Assembly: GCA_025463045.1 (NCBI GenBank)
Contig: JAOAPT010000588.1
Span: 1 to 35,334 of the forward strand
Reading direction: 5' to 3'
Length of the DNA: 35,334 bases
From: Candidatus Solibacter sp.
GTDB lineage: Bacteria > Acidobacteriota > Terriglobia > Bryobacterales > Bryobacteraceae
In this document: positions 1 to 7,556 of the stretch, piece by piece
How the letters are laid out: every line of letters begins with the position of its first letter
Numbering within the stretch: the first letter of the stretch is position 1
Notes under the pieces: model-generated
The model's input: the letters and a program-made list of their open reading frames with translations, nothing else
The model's database searches: none
What the model was told of the DNA's origin: nothing
Made by a program: the position numbers and the translations under genes

Positions 1-1
1 G

Positions 2-508
2 GCGAAACCAATCGATCCGGAGATCTTCGTGCGGCAAGTCGTGGGTTTTCTGCCGCTGGAAAGGCGGGCCGCGGCGCCGAGCCCGCCGGCGGTGGCTAGC
101 CGGCCTGCACTTGGCGCGGCGCCGCAAACGCAGACCATTATGGCGGTGGACAACCAGGCGATCAATTTGGAGCTGGCACGGAGCATTCTCGAGCCCTCGG
201 GCTATAAGGTAGTCACTGCTTTCAGCATGGACGATGGTCTGGCGCTGGCGCGCGCCGACAGTTGCGACCTGATCCTCTCCGACGTCTCCATGTCCGGCGG
301 AAGCGGCTACGACTTCTTGCAGGCGGTGAAGCAGGATCCGAGGCTGCGGCCGGTGCCATTCGTCCTCATTACCTTCAGCATGATCGACGAGAAGGCGCGC
401 ATCAACGGCTTGGCACTGGGCGCGACGCGCTTCTTCTGCCGGCCGACCGAGCCGGAGCTGCTGCTGGCCGAGATTCGCGCCTGCCTGGCTGAAATAGGGG
501 ACGAGTAA
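2..508 (+). CDS. Tandem receiver-domain protein, 5' end cut by window
   Basis: The reading frame is open to the left edge. The first visible residues (AKPIDPEIFVRQVVGFL) are the typical last strand and helix of a receiver (REC) domain, whose body lies outside the window. A proline/alanine-rich linker of about 30 residues follows, then a full second REC domain from about fragment residue 45 with its phospho-acceptor Asp at fragment residue 94 (motif LILSDVSMSGGSGYDFL). A GTG at 29 could be read as a start but falls inside the first REC domain, so I treat the gene as 5' truncated. The second REC is atypical: the acidic pair is reduced to VDN and the conserved Lys is replaced by Arg (FFCRPTEPE). 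It may be a weakly phosphorylated or pseudo-receiver. It ends 2 nt before the hybrid kinase and is probably co-transcribed and functionally linked with it. Confidence 0.88.
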   Translation, partial: AKPIDPEIFVRQVVGFLPLERRAAAPSPPAVASRPALGAAPQTQTIMAVDNQAINLELARSILEPSGYKVVTAFSMDDGLALARADSCDLILSDVSMSGGSGYDFLQAVKQDPRLRPVPFVLITFSMIDEKARINGLALGATRFFCRPTEPELLLAEIRACLAEIGDE

Positions 509-510
509 CA

Positions 511-3500
511 GTGGCGGTGATCCTGATTGTTGACGACGGCGCCGCCAACCGCGAATACCTTGCGGCCCTGTTGGGCTATGGCGGCCACCGGCTCTTGCAG
601 GCCGCCGATGGCGCCGAAGGCCTGGAGTTCGCGAAGGCCGAGCGGCCGGACCTGGTGATAGCCGACATCCTCATGCCGACCATGGATGGATACGAACTGG
701 TGCGCCAGATGCGCCTCGATCCGGCTCTTGCGAGCACGCCCGTGATCTTTTGCACGGCGCACTATCACGAGCGGGAAGCGCGGGCCCTGGCTCGCACCTG
801 CGGAATCTCCCACGTGATCGTCAAGCCGACTGAGCCGGAAGTCATTCTGACCGCCGTGGCGGGGGTTTTGGGCACGCCTCCGCCCGCCAGAGTTCCCAAC
901 GCGGAGGAGTTCGACCGCAAGCACCTGCGGCTGTTGACGAACAAGCTGTCGCAGAAGACCGACGATCTGAAGGCCACCAACGAGCGGCTCTCGGCGTTGA
1001 TCGAATTGAACCTCCAGCTTGGCTCGGAGCTCGATCCGCAGCGACTGCTGCAGGGATTCGGAACAGCGGCGCGGGAGATCATCGGCGCGCGGCATTCCAT
1101 CACAGGAATTCTCGACGAAACGGGCTCCCGGCTGCGGTGGCTGTTCACGAGTGGTATGGACGCCGCTGCGGCGGCGAAGCTCGGATCGCCGGATCCGCGG
1201 GCCGGGGTTTTGAAGACGATCCTTTGGGAGAGCCGGCCCACGCGGCTGCGTAATGCGGACGTCAATCCGGAATCGCTGGGGCTTTCCGCGGGGCATCCGG
1301 CGATCCATTCCTGGCTGGGCGTTCCCATCGCTTCGCCGACCCGCGTCTACGGGTACATCGGGCTCATCGACAAGGTGGGGCTGGACCAATTCAGCGAGGA
1401 GGATGAGCGGCTGGCGGTGATCCTGGCGGCGCAGGTGGGCAGGGTCTATCAAAACGGCAGCCTGTATGCCGACGTGCTGGCGCACGCGGCGAATCTGGAG
1501 CGGGAGGTGGCCGCGCGGCAACAGACAGAGAGAGCGCTGGCCGATCGGGCGCGACAGGCATCGCTGATTGCCCGGGTGGGGGCCATTCTCACCCGGAGCG
1601 ACACGGCGCAGGAAATGCTGCAACGGTGCGCCGAGGCACTGGCAGGGTACCTGGAAGGTGCTTCCGCCGGCATCTGGACGCTGGATGAGGTGGGAAACTC
1701 GCAGCTCCAGGCGAACGCCGGACCCGCTCTCGATGGCGAACCGGTTCGCCCCATTCCGCTGGCCACGATCGGCGCCATGGTGAAGGAACGCAGGCCGCAT
1801 GTCAGCAATGACGTAGCGAACGACCCCTGGATCGATGACAAGGATTGGGTGGAGAGCGCGGGCATCACGGCGTGTGCGGCGTACCCCCTGATGCTGGAAG
1901 ACCGGCTGGCGGGAGTGCTTGCGGTTTATGCGCGCGGCCCTTTCAGTCCGGAGGCTGTGGAAGCTATCGGCACAGCGGCCCAGGAAATCGCGCTGGGGAT
2001 TCAACGCAAGGACGCGGAGCGCGCGCTGCACGATCGCGAGGAGCACATCCGGCTGCTGCTGAATTCCACCGCGGAGGCGATCTACGAAATCGATCTGCAG
2101 GGGCTGTGCACGTTCGCCAATGCCGCGTGCGCGCGACTGCTGGGATACAACGACACGAGTCAATTCATCGGCCGCAACATGCACGCGCTGATACACCATA
2201 CACGGGAGGACGGCACGTCCTATCCGATGGACGAATGCCGAATCTACCAGGGCTTCCGGCGCGGGGAACCTTCACACATTCAGGACGAGGTGCTGTGGCG
2301 GGCGGAGGGATCGAGTTTTCCGGCGGAATACTGGTCGTACCCCATACGCCGCGGCGGAGAGGTGGTGGGGTCGGTGGTGACGTTTCTGGATATCACCGAG
2401 CGCAGGCAACTGGAGACGCAATTCCGCAAGGCGCAGCAGCGGCTGCGGCACATCGTGGTGTCCAGTCCGGCTGTGCTGTTTACGCTGGCGATCGTCGGAA
2501 ACGACCTCGAAAGCATCAGTTGGATCAGCGATAACGTGTGGGAGATCTTCGGATATCCGCCGGAGGCGGCCCTCGGCACGGAGTGGTGGCTGTCGTGCAT
2601 CCACCCGGACGACCGCGAGCGGGCGATGGCGCAGACCAGTGCCGAGCTGTTTTCACGCGGGCACTGCACCGAAGAGTACCGCTTCCGCTGCGCCGACGGC
2701 AGCTATCGCTGGACGCGGGCGGAGATCCGGCTGACACCGGAAGAGGCAGTCGGCGCGTGGACCGACATCAACGAGCGAAAACTCGCCGAAGAGGAGCAGG
2801 CCAAGCTTCGGGGCCAATTGCAGCAGGCGCAGAAGTTGGAAAGCGTGGGCCGGTTGGCGGGCGGAGTGGCGCACGACTTCAACAACCTGCTTACGGTGAT
2901 CAACGGCTACAGCGGTATGCTGCTCAAAAGGCTTCCAGTCATCGATCCAATTCGCGAGGACATCGAGGAGATCCAGATCGCCGGCGAACGGGCGGCGGTA
3001 TTGACCCGGCAACTGCTGCTGCTGGCGCGCCAGCAGATGGTCCAGGTCCAGCAGGTGCAGCTCAACGACGTAGTGACCGAGGTTCAGACCATGCTGCGGC
3101 GCGTGATCGGGGAGGACATCGTCCCAGAATCCGTTCTGGATCCGACACTGGGATTCGTGCTGGCGGATCCGGGCCGGTTGCACCAAGTGCTGATGAACCT
3201 CGCGGTAAACGCTCGCGATGCCATGCCGGGCGGCGGAAAGCTGTTGATCGAAACACAAAATGTGGAGCTGGATCGCAGCTTCGCCGAGTTGCACGCCGGC
3301 GTGGAGCCGGGCTCGTATGTGCAGTTGAAGGTAACCGATACCGGGGTAGGAATGACCCCAGAGGTGCTCTCTCACCTATATGAACCATTCTTCACGACGA
3401 AGGCGATCGGGGAGGGGACTGGACTGGGACTGGCAACGGTATATGGCATTATCCAGCAGAGCCAGGGATCGATTTGGGTTTACAGCGAGCCAGGCGAGGG

Positions 3501-4329
3501 AACGACGTTTACGATCTACCTTCCGCGTTCGGATAGGAGAGAGACGCTGCCCGCCAAACCGGTGGACGCACCCGCCACGCTGCGAGGTACGGAGACACTG
3601 CTGGTGGTGGAGGATCAGGACCAGCTCCGACGGATGGCAGTGAAGGTTCTGCGTGACCACGGATATCGAGTGATCGAAGGGCGCAACCCGGGCGAGGCCC
3701 TACTGCATTGCGAACGCTATCCCGGGCCGATTCACCTGCTGCTGAGCGACGTGGTGATGCCGGGAATGACGGGCCCGGAAATGGTGGAACGGATCCGGCC
3801 CCTGCGGCCGTCAATCAAGGTTTTGTTCATGTCGGGTTATAGCGAGCAGGCCCTCCAGCGCCACCGCGATCTCGAACTCGCGGGCGGCTATCTGCAGAAG
3901 CCGTTTTCCGCCGAGGCGCTGGCGACCAGAGTGCGGAAAGAGCTGGACCCGCGGCAGCCCGCGGGCACCATCCTGGTGGTGGACGATGAGCCGGCGGTCC
4001 GCCACCTGATACGGAAAATCTTGGCAGGCGTCGGCTACCAGGTGCTGGAGGCCGGCGACGGCGGCGAGGCGGTTCGGATCATCGAGGCGAACGATATCGA
4101 TCTGATGATCACCGACCTGGCGATGCCCCAGCAGGAGGGGTTAGAGACTATCCAGCGACTGCATCACAGCCGGCCGGGGCTGCGGATAGTGGCGATGTCG
4201 GGCAAGTTCCCGGAGATTCTGCGGGCTTCGGAGTATTTCGGGGCGGCGGCGGCGATTCGAAAGCCGATCGAGCCGGATGAATTGCTGAAGCTGGTACGCA
4301 ACTTGATATTGAAGCGGGAAGGCAATTGA
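511..4329 (+). CDS. Hybrid sensor histidine kinase (REC-GAF-GAF-PAS-PAS-HisKA-HATPase-REC-REC)
   Basis: A 1272-residue cytoplasmic kinase with no membrane segment. Domains in order: REC (about 1-120, Asp52 in LVIADILMPTMDG), a short helical linker, GAF (about 160-318), a coiled stretch, a second GAF (about 350-500), PAS (about 510-630), PAS (about 640-765), HisKA with His788 in AGGVAHDFNNLLTVINGY, then HATPase. The HATPase boxes are N (LMNLAVNARDAMPGGG), G1 (VTDTGVGM), F (LYEPFFTTK) and G2 (GEGTGLGLATVYG). Two C-terminal REC domains follow with Asp1080 (LLLSDVVMPGMTG) and Asp1202 (LMITDLAMP). The GTG start at 511 sits 2 nt after the upstream stop, suggesting translational coupling. The N-terminal REC takes input from another kinase; the two C-terminal RECs could relay phosphate onward. 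The signal is not identifiable. A single-domain regulator follows at once. Domain calls are firm, boundaries approximate. Confidence 0.95.
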   Translation: MAVILIVDDGAANREYLAALLGYGGHRLLQAADGAEGLEFAKAERPDLVIADILMPTMDGYELVRQMRLDPALASTPVIFCTAHYHEREARALARTCGISHVIVKPTEPEVILTAVAGVLGTPPPARVPNAEEFDRKHLRLLTNKLSQKTDDLKATNERLSALIELNLQLGSELDPQRLLQGFGTAAREIIGARHSITGILDETGSRLRWLFTSGMDAAAAAKLGSPDPRAGVLKTILWESRPTRLRNADVNPESLGLSAGHPAIHSWLGVPIASPTRVYGYIGLIDKVGLDQFSEEDERLAVILAAQVGRVYQNGSLYADVLAHAANLEREVAARQQTERALADRARQASLIARVGAILTRSDTAQEMLQRCAEALAGYLEGASAGIWTLDEVGNSQLQANAGPALDGEPVRPIPLATIGAMVKERRPHVSNDVANDPWIDDKDWVESAGITACAAYPLMLEDRLAGVLAVYARGPFSPEAVEAIGTAAQEIALGIQRKDAERALHDREEHIRLLLNSTAEAIYEIDLQGLCTFANAACARLLGYNDTSQFIGRNMHALIHHTREDGTSYPMDECRIYQGFRRGEPSHIQDEVLWRAEGSSFPAEYWSYPIRRGGEVVGSVVTFLDITERRQLETQFRKAQQRLRHIVVSSPAVLFTLAIVGNDLESISWISDNVWEIFGYPPEAALGTEWWLSCIHPDDRERAMAQTSAELFSRGHCTEEYRFRCADGSYRWTRAEIRLTPEEAVGAWTDINERKLAEEEQAKLRGQLQQAQKLESVGRLAGGVAHDFNNLLTVINGYSGMLLKRLPVIDPIREDIEEIQIAGERAAVLTRQLLLLARQQMVQVQQVQLNDVVTEVQTMLRRVIGEDIVPESVLDPTLGFVLADPGRLHQVLMNLAVNARDAMPGGGKLLIETQNVELDRSFAELHAGVEPGSYVQLKVTDTGVGMTPEVLSHLYEPFFTTKAIGEGTGLGLATVYGIIQQSQGSIWVYSEPGEGTTFTIYLPRSDRRETLPAKPVDAPATLRGTETLLVVEDQDQLRRMAVKVLRDHGYRVIEGRNPGEALLHCERYPGPIHLLLSDVVMPGMTGPEMVERIRPLRPSIKVLFMSGYSEQALQRHRDLELAGGYLQKPFSAEALATRVRKELDPRQPAGTILVVDDEPAVRHLIRKILAGVGYQVLEAGDGGEAVRIIEANDIDLMITDLAMPQQEGLETIQRLHHSRPGLRIVAMSGKFPEILRASEYFGAAAAIRKPIEPDELLKLVRNLILKREGN

Positions 4330-4342
4330 CGGAGGTTGGAAG

Positions 4343-4349
4343 AAGGAGG
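4343..4349 (+). promoter_or_regulatory. Strong ribosome binding site for the CheY-like regulator
   Basis: An AAGGAGG motif ends 9 nt before the ATG at 4359. It decides the start of the next gene against an in-frame TTG at 4326 that overlaps the stop of the hybrid kinase. Confidence 0.8.
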
Positions 4350-4358
4350 CGCTCGGTT

Positions 4359-4727
4359 ATGAATAGTCCCCCATACGTTTTGCTTGTCGACGATGACCAC
4401 CAGATCGTTCGGATGATGAAGAAGGCCCTGGAAACGGACGGTTTTGAGGTGCTAACGGTAACTTCAGGGAAGGCCGCGCTGGATGCGGTCCGCCGGCGGC
4501 GGCCCGATCTGTTGGTGCTGGATTTGAACATGCCGGAGCCCGACGGCTTCGACGTGCTAAAGATCGAACGCAGCCAGTTTCCCTATTTGCGAATCCTCGT
4601 CATTTCAGGCTATCTGAACGGCGCGCTTCTGGAGGCGGCGAAACTCGTTGGAGCGATCGCCACTATCCAGAAGCCGTTCGAGCCCGGAATGCTGGTGACG
4701 AAAGTGCGGGAGTTGCTGGGGAGTTGA
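4359..4727 (+). CDS. Single-domain (CheY-like) response regulator
   Basis: A 122-residue stand-alone receiver. All key residues are present: the acidic pair in VLLVDDDHQIV, phospho-acceptor Asp55 in LLVLDLNMPEPDG, the switch Ser in ILVISGYLN and the Lys in IQKPFEP. There is no output domain, so it should act through protein-protein contact or as a phosphorelay intermediate. It lies 29 nt after the hybrid kinase on the same strand, which makes that kinase the likely phosphodonor. The ATG start is chosen because of the near-perfect ribosome binding site at 4343-4349. Its sequence resembles the C-terminal REC of the neighbouring kinase in style, so it may derive from that domain; this is inference. 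Confidence 0.93.
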   Translation: MNSPPYVLLVDDDHQIVRMMKKALETDGFEVLTVTSGKAALDAVRRRRPDLLVLDLNMPEPDGFDVLKIERSQFPYLRILVISGYLNGALLEAAKLVGAIATIQKPFEPGMLVTKVRELLGS

Positions 4728-4918
4728 TTCGTGCGCTGATCCGCTGCGTTTTGAGGAAGACGAGCGCCGATAGCCTGACGAAGGCTTTCTCCGGTCGGTG
4801 TGCTGCCAAACGTCGCCACCGGGACCAGATTTTCCTCGATCACGTTCGATTCAGCGATGGCCGTTTCCGAACAGCTTTCCCGCGAAGTCGCCGACGGCCG
4901 TCCAGCGCTCGACACCGG

Positions 4919-5281
4919 TTACGGACCGGTCGGCGACCATCGTTGCTGGTGCCGATGTGCAGGAGGTTTGGGTTGCCACACCGCTCCTTGAGGCGCCGGA
5001 TTGGGAACCGATTGAGCCAGGAACCAAGAAAGCTCGTGATCGCGATAATCGACGGATGTTACCGAGCTGGATTTGAGTTGGACAACGAAACTGTCTTCGG
5101 CGTAGCTGTTCCCCTCGCTATCGCGGCGAAGTAGGGTGGCAATGGCATCGAGTCCAAAATCTTCGGTATTCGGAACGTCCGCAACGGCGGTAATTCCCTT
5201 CAGCAACAGTAAGCCGAAATGTTCCGTCAGGGTACCAAGCTCGCAGGCTCCACAGAAAGCATCGAGAGATTTCCGAGCAAC
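4919..5281 (-). pseudogene. Fragment of a conserved hypothetical protein (DUF4365-like style)
   Basis: On the minus strand this frame reads as well-behaved protein from about 5281 down to about 5000: GTLTEHFGLLLLKGITAV, then EDFGLDAIATLLRRD, AEDSFVVQLKSSS and DHELSWFLAQS. This looks like the N-terminal half of proteins in which a D/E...Q-x-K core (nuclease-like, as in DUF4365) is followed by a tryptophan-containing strand. After the LAQS motif the frame becomes proline-, histidine- and glutamine-rich and ends at 4919 without the expected continuation, and I could not find that continuation in another frame. No ATG opens it (TTG at 5206 is the first usual start), although similarity seems to begin upstream of that. 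The likeliest reading is a truncated or decayed gene. Family assignment is from memory of motif style only. Confidence 0.4.
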
Positions 5282-5308
5282 CTACGGATATCTGGTGCGT
5301 CCGGCGCG

Positions 5309-5518
5309 CTAATAATCTTCGCGAACTGAATCTTCCAGATCGAAGTTGCCGGCGACCATTGCAGCCCGCAGGGTATCGATGTCTTTGCCGGAGTTCTCCG
5401 CCCGCTCCAGGCACCCGTGGCAGCACAGCAAATGTTCCTCAAGAGGCGCCAGTTCAGCCTCGTCTACAACCATTCCGAGGTAGTAGCGGTCTAAGTCGTG
5501 GTCAGAAATATGTTCCAT
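5309..5518 (-). CDS. Mini zinc-finger (zf-HC2-like) protein A
   Basis: A 69-residue protein starting at the ATG whose first residues are MEHISDHDLDRYYLG. It contains His29-x3-Cys33-x2-Cys36 (HLLCCHGC), the second half of the anti-sigma-factor type HC2 zinc-binding site. The usual preceding Cys is absent; histidines near the N terminus (His3, His7) could take its place. There is no membrane segment, unlike classical transmembrane anti-sigma factors. It is a paralogue of the next entry: both begin HISD-x2-L-x2-Y and share the HLL-x-C-x2-C core. No sigma factor gene is nearby. A longer reading to 5638 is possible, but its extra residues look non-coding. Function unknown; a small soluble zinc-binding regulator is the best guess. 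Confidence 0.65.
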   Translation of the reverse strand: MEHISDHDLDRYYLGMVVDEAELAPLEEHLLCCHGCLERAENSGKDIDTLRAAMVAGNFDLEDSVREDY

Positions 5519-5641
5519 GTCAGTGTAGCGGCAGGGCGCCAAGCACATTACCCCGAACCGCATTCGCCAGGCAGCTTCGCGCTGACGGCAATGGGATAGC
5601 GGGCGAAAACCGTGTGTCATCCAGCCCACTGGACTCAAATG

Positions 5642-5830
5642 TTACCTGCACAACTGCAAAAGTGGGGGAGCCGCAACGCGGGGGAACAGGTCCTCCAACT
5701 GAAGCTGGCATGTCGGGCAAAGCAGCAGATGCCCCTCCAGCAGTTCCAACTCCTGCCTTTCGAGTAATTCTGCTCGATACTGGTTCAGTGTGGTGTCGGA
5801 TATGTGCCGCCTCAGCAGAAACTCAAACAC
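5642..5830 (-). CDS. Mini zinc-finger (zf-HC2-like) protein B
   Basis: A 62-residue soluble protein. It starts with GTG at 5830, preceded by an AAGGAG motif with a 6-nt spacer, which makes the start convincing. Motifs: HISDTTLNQYRAELLERQEL near the N terminus and His34-x3-Cys38-x2-Cys41 (HLLLCPTC). The spacing and flanks match protein A downstream (5309-5518), so the two are a tandem duplicated pair 123 nt apart on the same strand. As in protein A, the first Cys of a canonical HC2 finger is missing. Role unknown; zf-HC2 proteins usually bind and inhibit ECF sigma factors, but no partner is visible here. Confidence 0.7.
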   Translation of the reverse strand: MFEFLLRRHISDTTLNQYRAELLERQELELLEGHLLLCPTCQLQLEDLFPRVAAPPLLQLCR

Positions 5831-5836
5831 GATGTT

Positions 5837-5842
5837 CTCCTT
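5837..5842 (-). promoter_or_regulatory. Ribosome binding site of mini zinc-finger protein B
   Basis: Minus-strand AAGGAG, 6 nt before the GTG at 5830. It supports the GTG as the true start of this small gene. Confidence 0.7.
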
Positions 5843-6063
5843 CGAGCCACCGGACCGCTCGTGCCTCTAAGATCAGGTTGAGTCAATGGGCTCCCGACAG
5901 CAATAGGATGTTAAAGGTATTTCGGGCGCGGCAGAATTGTGCAACCCTTTCGATGGCTGGTACCCGCTAGAGTATCGCCCTATGCCTGTCGAGGGTTTCA
6001 CGGTATTCACTTTGCGGAGTTTCGGTGCCAGAGTGTGGTTAAGGGTCTGGAGTTCCCCACATT

Positions 6064-6862
6064 TTGTCGGAATCCGTGTTTCGCGTGTTACTCATCGAAG
6101 ACAACGCTGGCGATGCCGAACTTGTCAAGGCAGCGCTTGCGGAGGGCGGCGGCGCCGTCGCATTTGAGGTCCACTGGGCCGAAGCACTGCTGCCCGGTCT
6201 GGACCGTCTGGCGCGCGCAGATTTCGATCTAGTGCTCCTCGATGTCTCTCTCCCGGACAGCCACGGCCTGGAGGGTCTAAACGCGGTCCGCACCCATGCT
6301 CCCTCAACTCCAGTAGTGCTGCTGACCGGGTGGGATAGCGAGTCCTTAGCGTTGCGGGCGGTGCAAAGCGGAGCGCAGGAATACCTCGTGAAGGGTACAT
6401 TAGAGGGGCCTGTTCTGGCTCGCGCCCTCCAACATGCCATTGTACGCCAGAGAATCAAAGCCGACACCTCATCCCCCGAAGGTAAAATCAAGCATGCAAA
6501 AATTGTCGGGTTTCTTGGCGCTAAAGGCGGAGTTGGCAGTACTACCATCGCCTGTCACATCGCGATGGAATTGAAGCGGCAGGCCGATGGCCCGGTCCTG
6601 CTGATGATCTCGTTATGGCGGGCATGCCATCGGTTTCGTGATGAACGTGAACTCGCCCTACGGAATTATGGCCGCTTCCGACGACATCCTGCACCTGGAT
6701 GAGGATCGCTGGCGGAAGTTGGTCGTTACCACTAGTGGATTGGATGTCATTCAGTCCGGGGGCCCCGTATCACGCGAAGAGCAGCAGCCGAGAGCGGAGA
6801 GGTCCGGTTGCTGCTCAATTTCGTCCGCTCGCTCTATAGTTGGGTTGTCGTGGATCTCGGCC
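6064..6862 (+). pseudogene. Decayed REC-CpaE/TadZ-like ATPase gene
   Basis: A TTG start at 6064 opens an intact REC domain (VFRVLLIEDNAGDAELV; Asp60 in LVLLDVSLPDSHG; Lys in EYLVKGTLEGP). A ParA/MinD-type P-loop follows (VGFLGAKGGVGSTT, Gly152-Thr161), as in CpaE/TadZ, which localise Flp/Tad pili. The frame then breaks repeatedly. DLVMAGM appears in another frame near 6607. The CpaE-like stretch FVMNVNSPYGIMAASDDI, then LHLDEDRWRKLV, runs in a second frame from about 6632. LLNFVRSLYSWVVVDLG runs in a third frame from about 6800. At least three frameshifts separate recognisable, collinear pieces of one ancestral protein. At about 6860 the homology stops and turns into a different family (next entry). 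The product can at most be a 212-aa REC plus P-loop stub ending at 6702. Confidence 0.8.
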
Positions 6863-7255
6863 GAATGACGCCTTCGTCGCCCAGGCGCTTCAGAGCGCGC
6901 AATCGGCTACGTCCTCAAAGCGTGCACCGAGGAAAATCTCGTCCGCGCCGTGAGAGAGGCGGCCGCCGGCCGACGTTTCCTCAATCTACCAGTAACGGAG
7001 ATCGCTATTGATGCCTACATTGAACAATCCAAGACTGAAGTATTCGACCCCACGATACGCTAACACCGCGACAGCGCGAGGTCCTTCAAATGGCAGCTGA
7101 AGGGAAGACGACCGCCGAGATTGCGGCGCGCCTGACAATCAGTCCACGGACCGTGAGAATCACTGTGCCACTATCATGAGGAAACTGGGCTGCAAAACCA
7201 GACGGAACTGATTCGCCACGCGATGCGCCACGGGCTGACTCCGCTCGAAGAATAG
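6863..7255 (+). pseudogene. 3' remnant of a LuxR/NarL-type response regulator
   Basis: Directly after the CpaE-like WVVVDLG the DNA encodes, in shifting frames, the second half of a NarL/FixJ-family regulator. NDAFVAQALQSA is followed by IGYVLKACTEENLVRAVREA (end of the REC domain), then GRRFLNLPVTEIAIDAYIEQ (linker), which stops at a TAA near 7063. The helix-turn-helix continues in another frame as QREVLQMAAEGKTTAEIAAR and LTISPRTVR. HCATIMRKLGCKT and finally QTELIRHAMRHGLTPLEE run up to a TAG at 7253-7255. The first half of the gene (phospho-acceptor Asp) is missing. At least three frameshifts or stops occur. It is clearly dead as a regulator, and its junction with the CpaE-like remnant implies a deletion or recombination event. 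Confidence 0.82.
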
Positions 7256-7556
7256 CCCGTGACCCGCTGTCTGGCGTATTTCCATCTATTTGATGGTCGT
7301 GAGAATAATGTCAGATCTTCGAGTATTAGTACGGATAGTAATCCTGGTGGACGCCCCGCCATTCTTTAGTAAGGGCCCTAAGCCCTTGGTATCCGTACCC
7401 TCAGGCCCACTGTTCAGCAAATCCGAGTCATGTTATTTGATACGGCTTTCGTGGGATGCCGTCCAGAAGACGCGTTGGCATTCGTAGTCGAAATTCTGCA
7501 GTCGCCGACCGAGTACTCCCTCATTCTAGAGTTCGCGATTGTGAGGTCCCCATCCA
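7256..7556. other. Gene-free 300 bp before the REC-PAS kinase
   Basis: No plausible protein is seen in any frame. Short open stretches here have low-quality composition. Base composition is less GC-rich than the flanking genes. It holds the structured element at 7329-7398 and, near its end, a GAGGT ribosome binding site (7542-7546), 10 nt before the ATG at 7557. Confidence 0.6.
7329..7398. other. Cloverleaf-like inverted-repeat element (possible structured RNA or MITE-like repeat)
   Basis: A 9-bp perfect outer stem (GTACGGATA at 7329-7337 with TATCCGTAC at 7390-7398) encloses two separate hairpins. The first is 7345-7350 with 7356-7361 (TGGTGG/CCGCCA, one G-T pair, 5-nt loop). The second is 7371-7376 with 7382-7387 (AAGGGC/GCCCTT, 5-nt loop). 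The whole folds as a three-way junction of 70 nt. It is not a tRNA: there are no T-loop or anticodon features. There is no T-run after it, so a simple intrinsic terminator is unlikely. Pairing is seen directly; any function is unknown. Confidence 0.45.

Noticed and set aside
307-2199. A 630-aa open frame antisense to the hybrid kinase
   Set aside because: It is a GC-rich shadow: low-quality, Arg/Gln/Pro-rich sequence with no motifs, fully inside a well-supported gene on the other strand.
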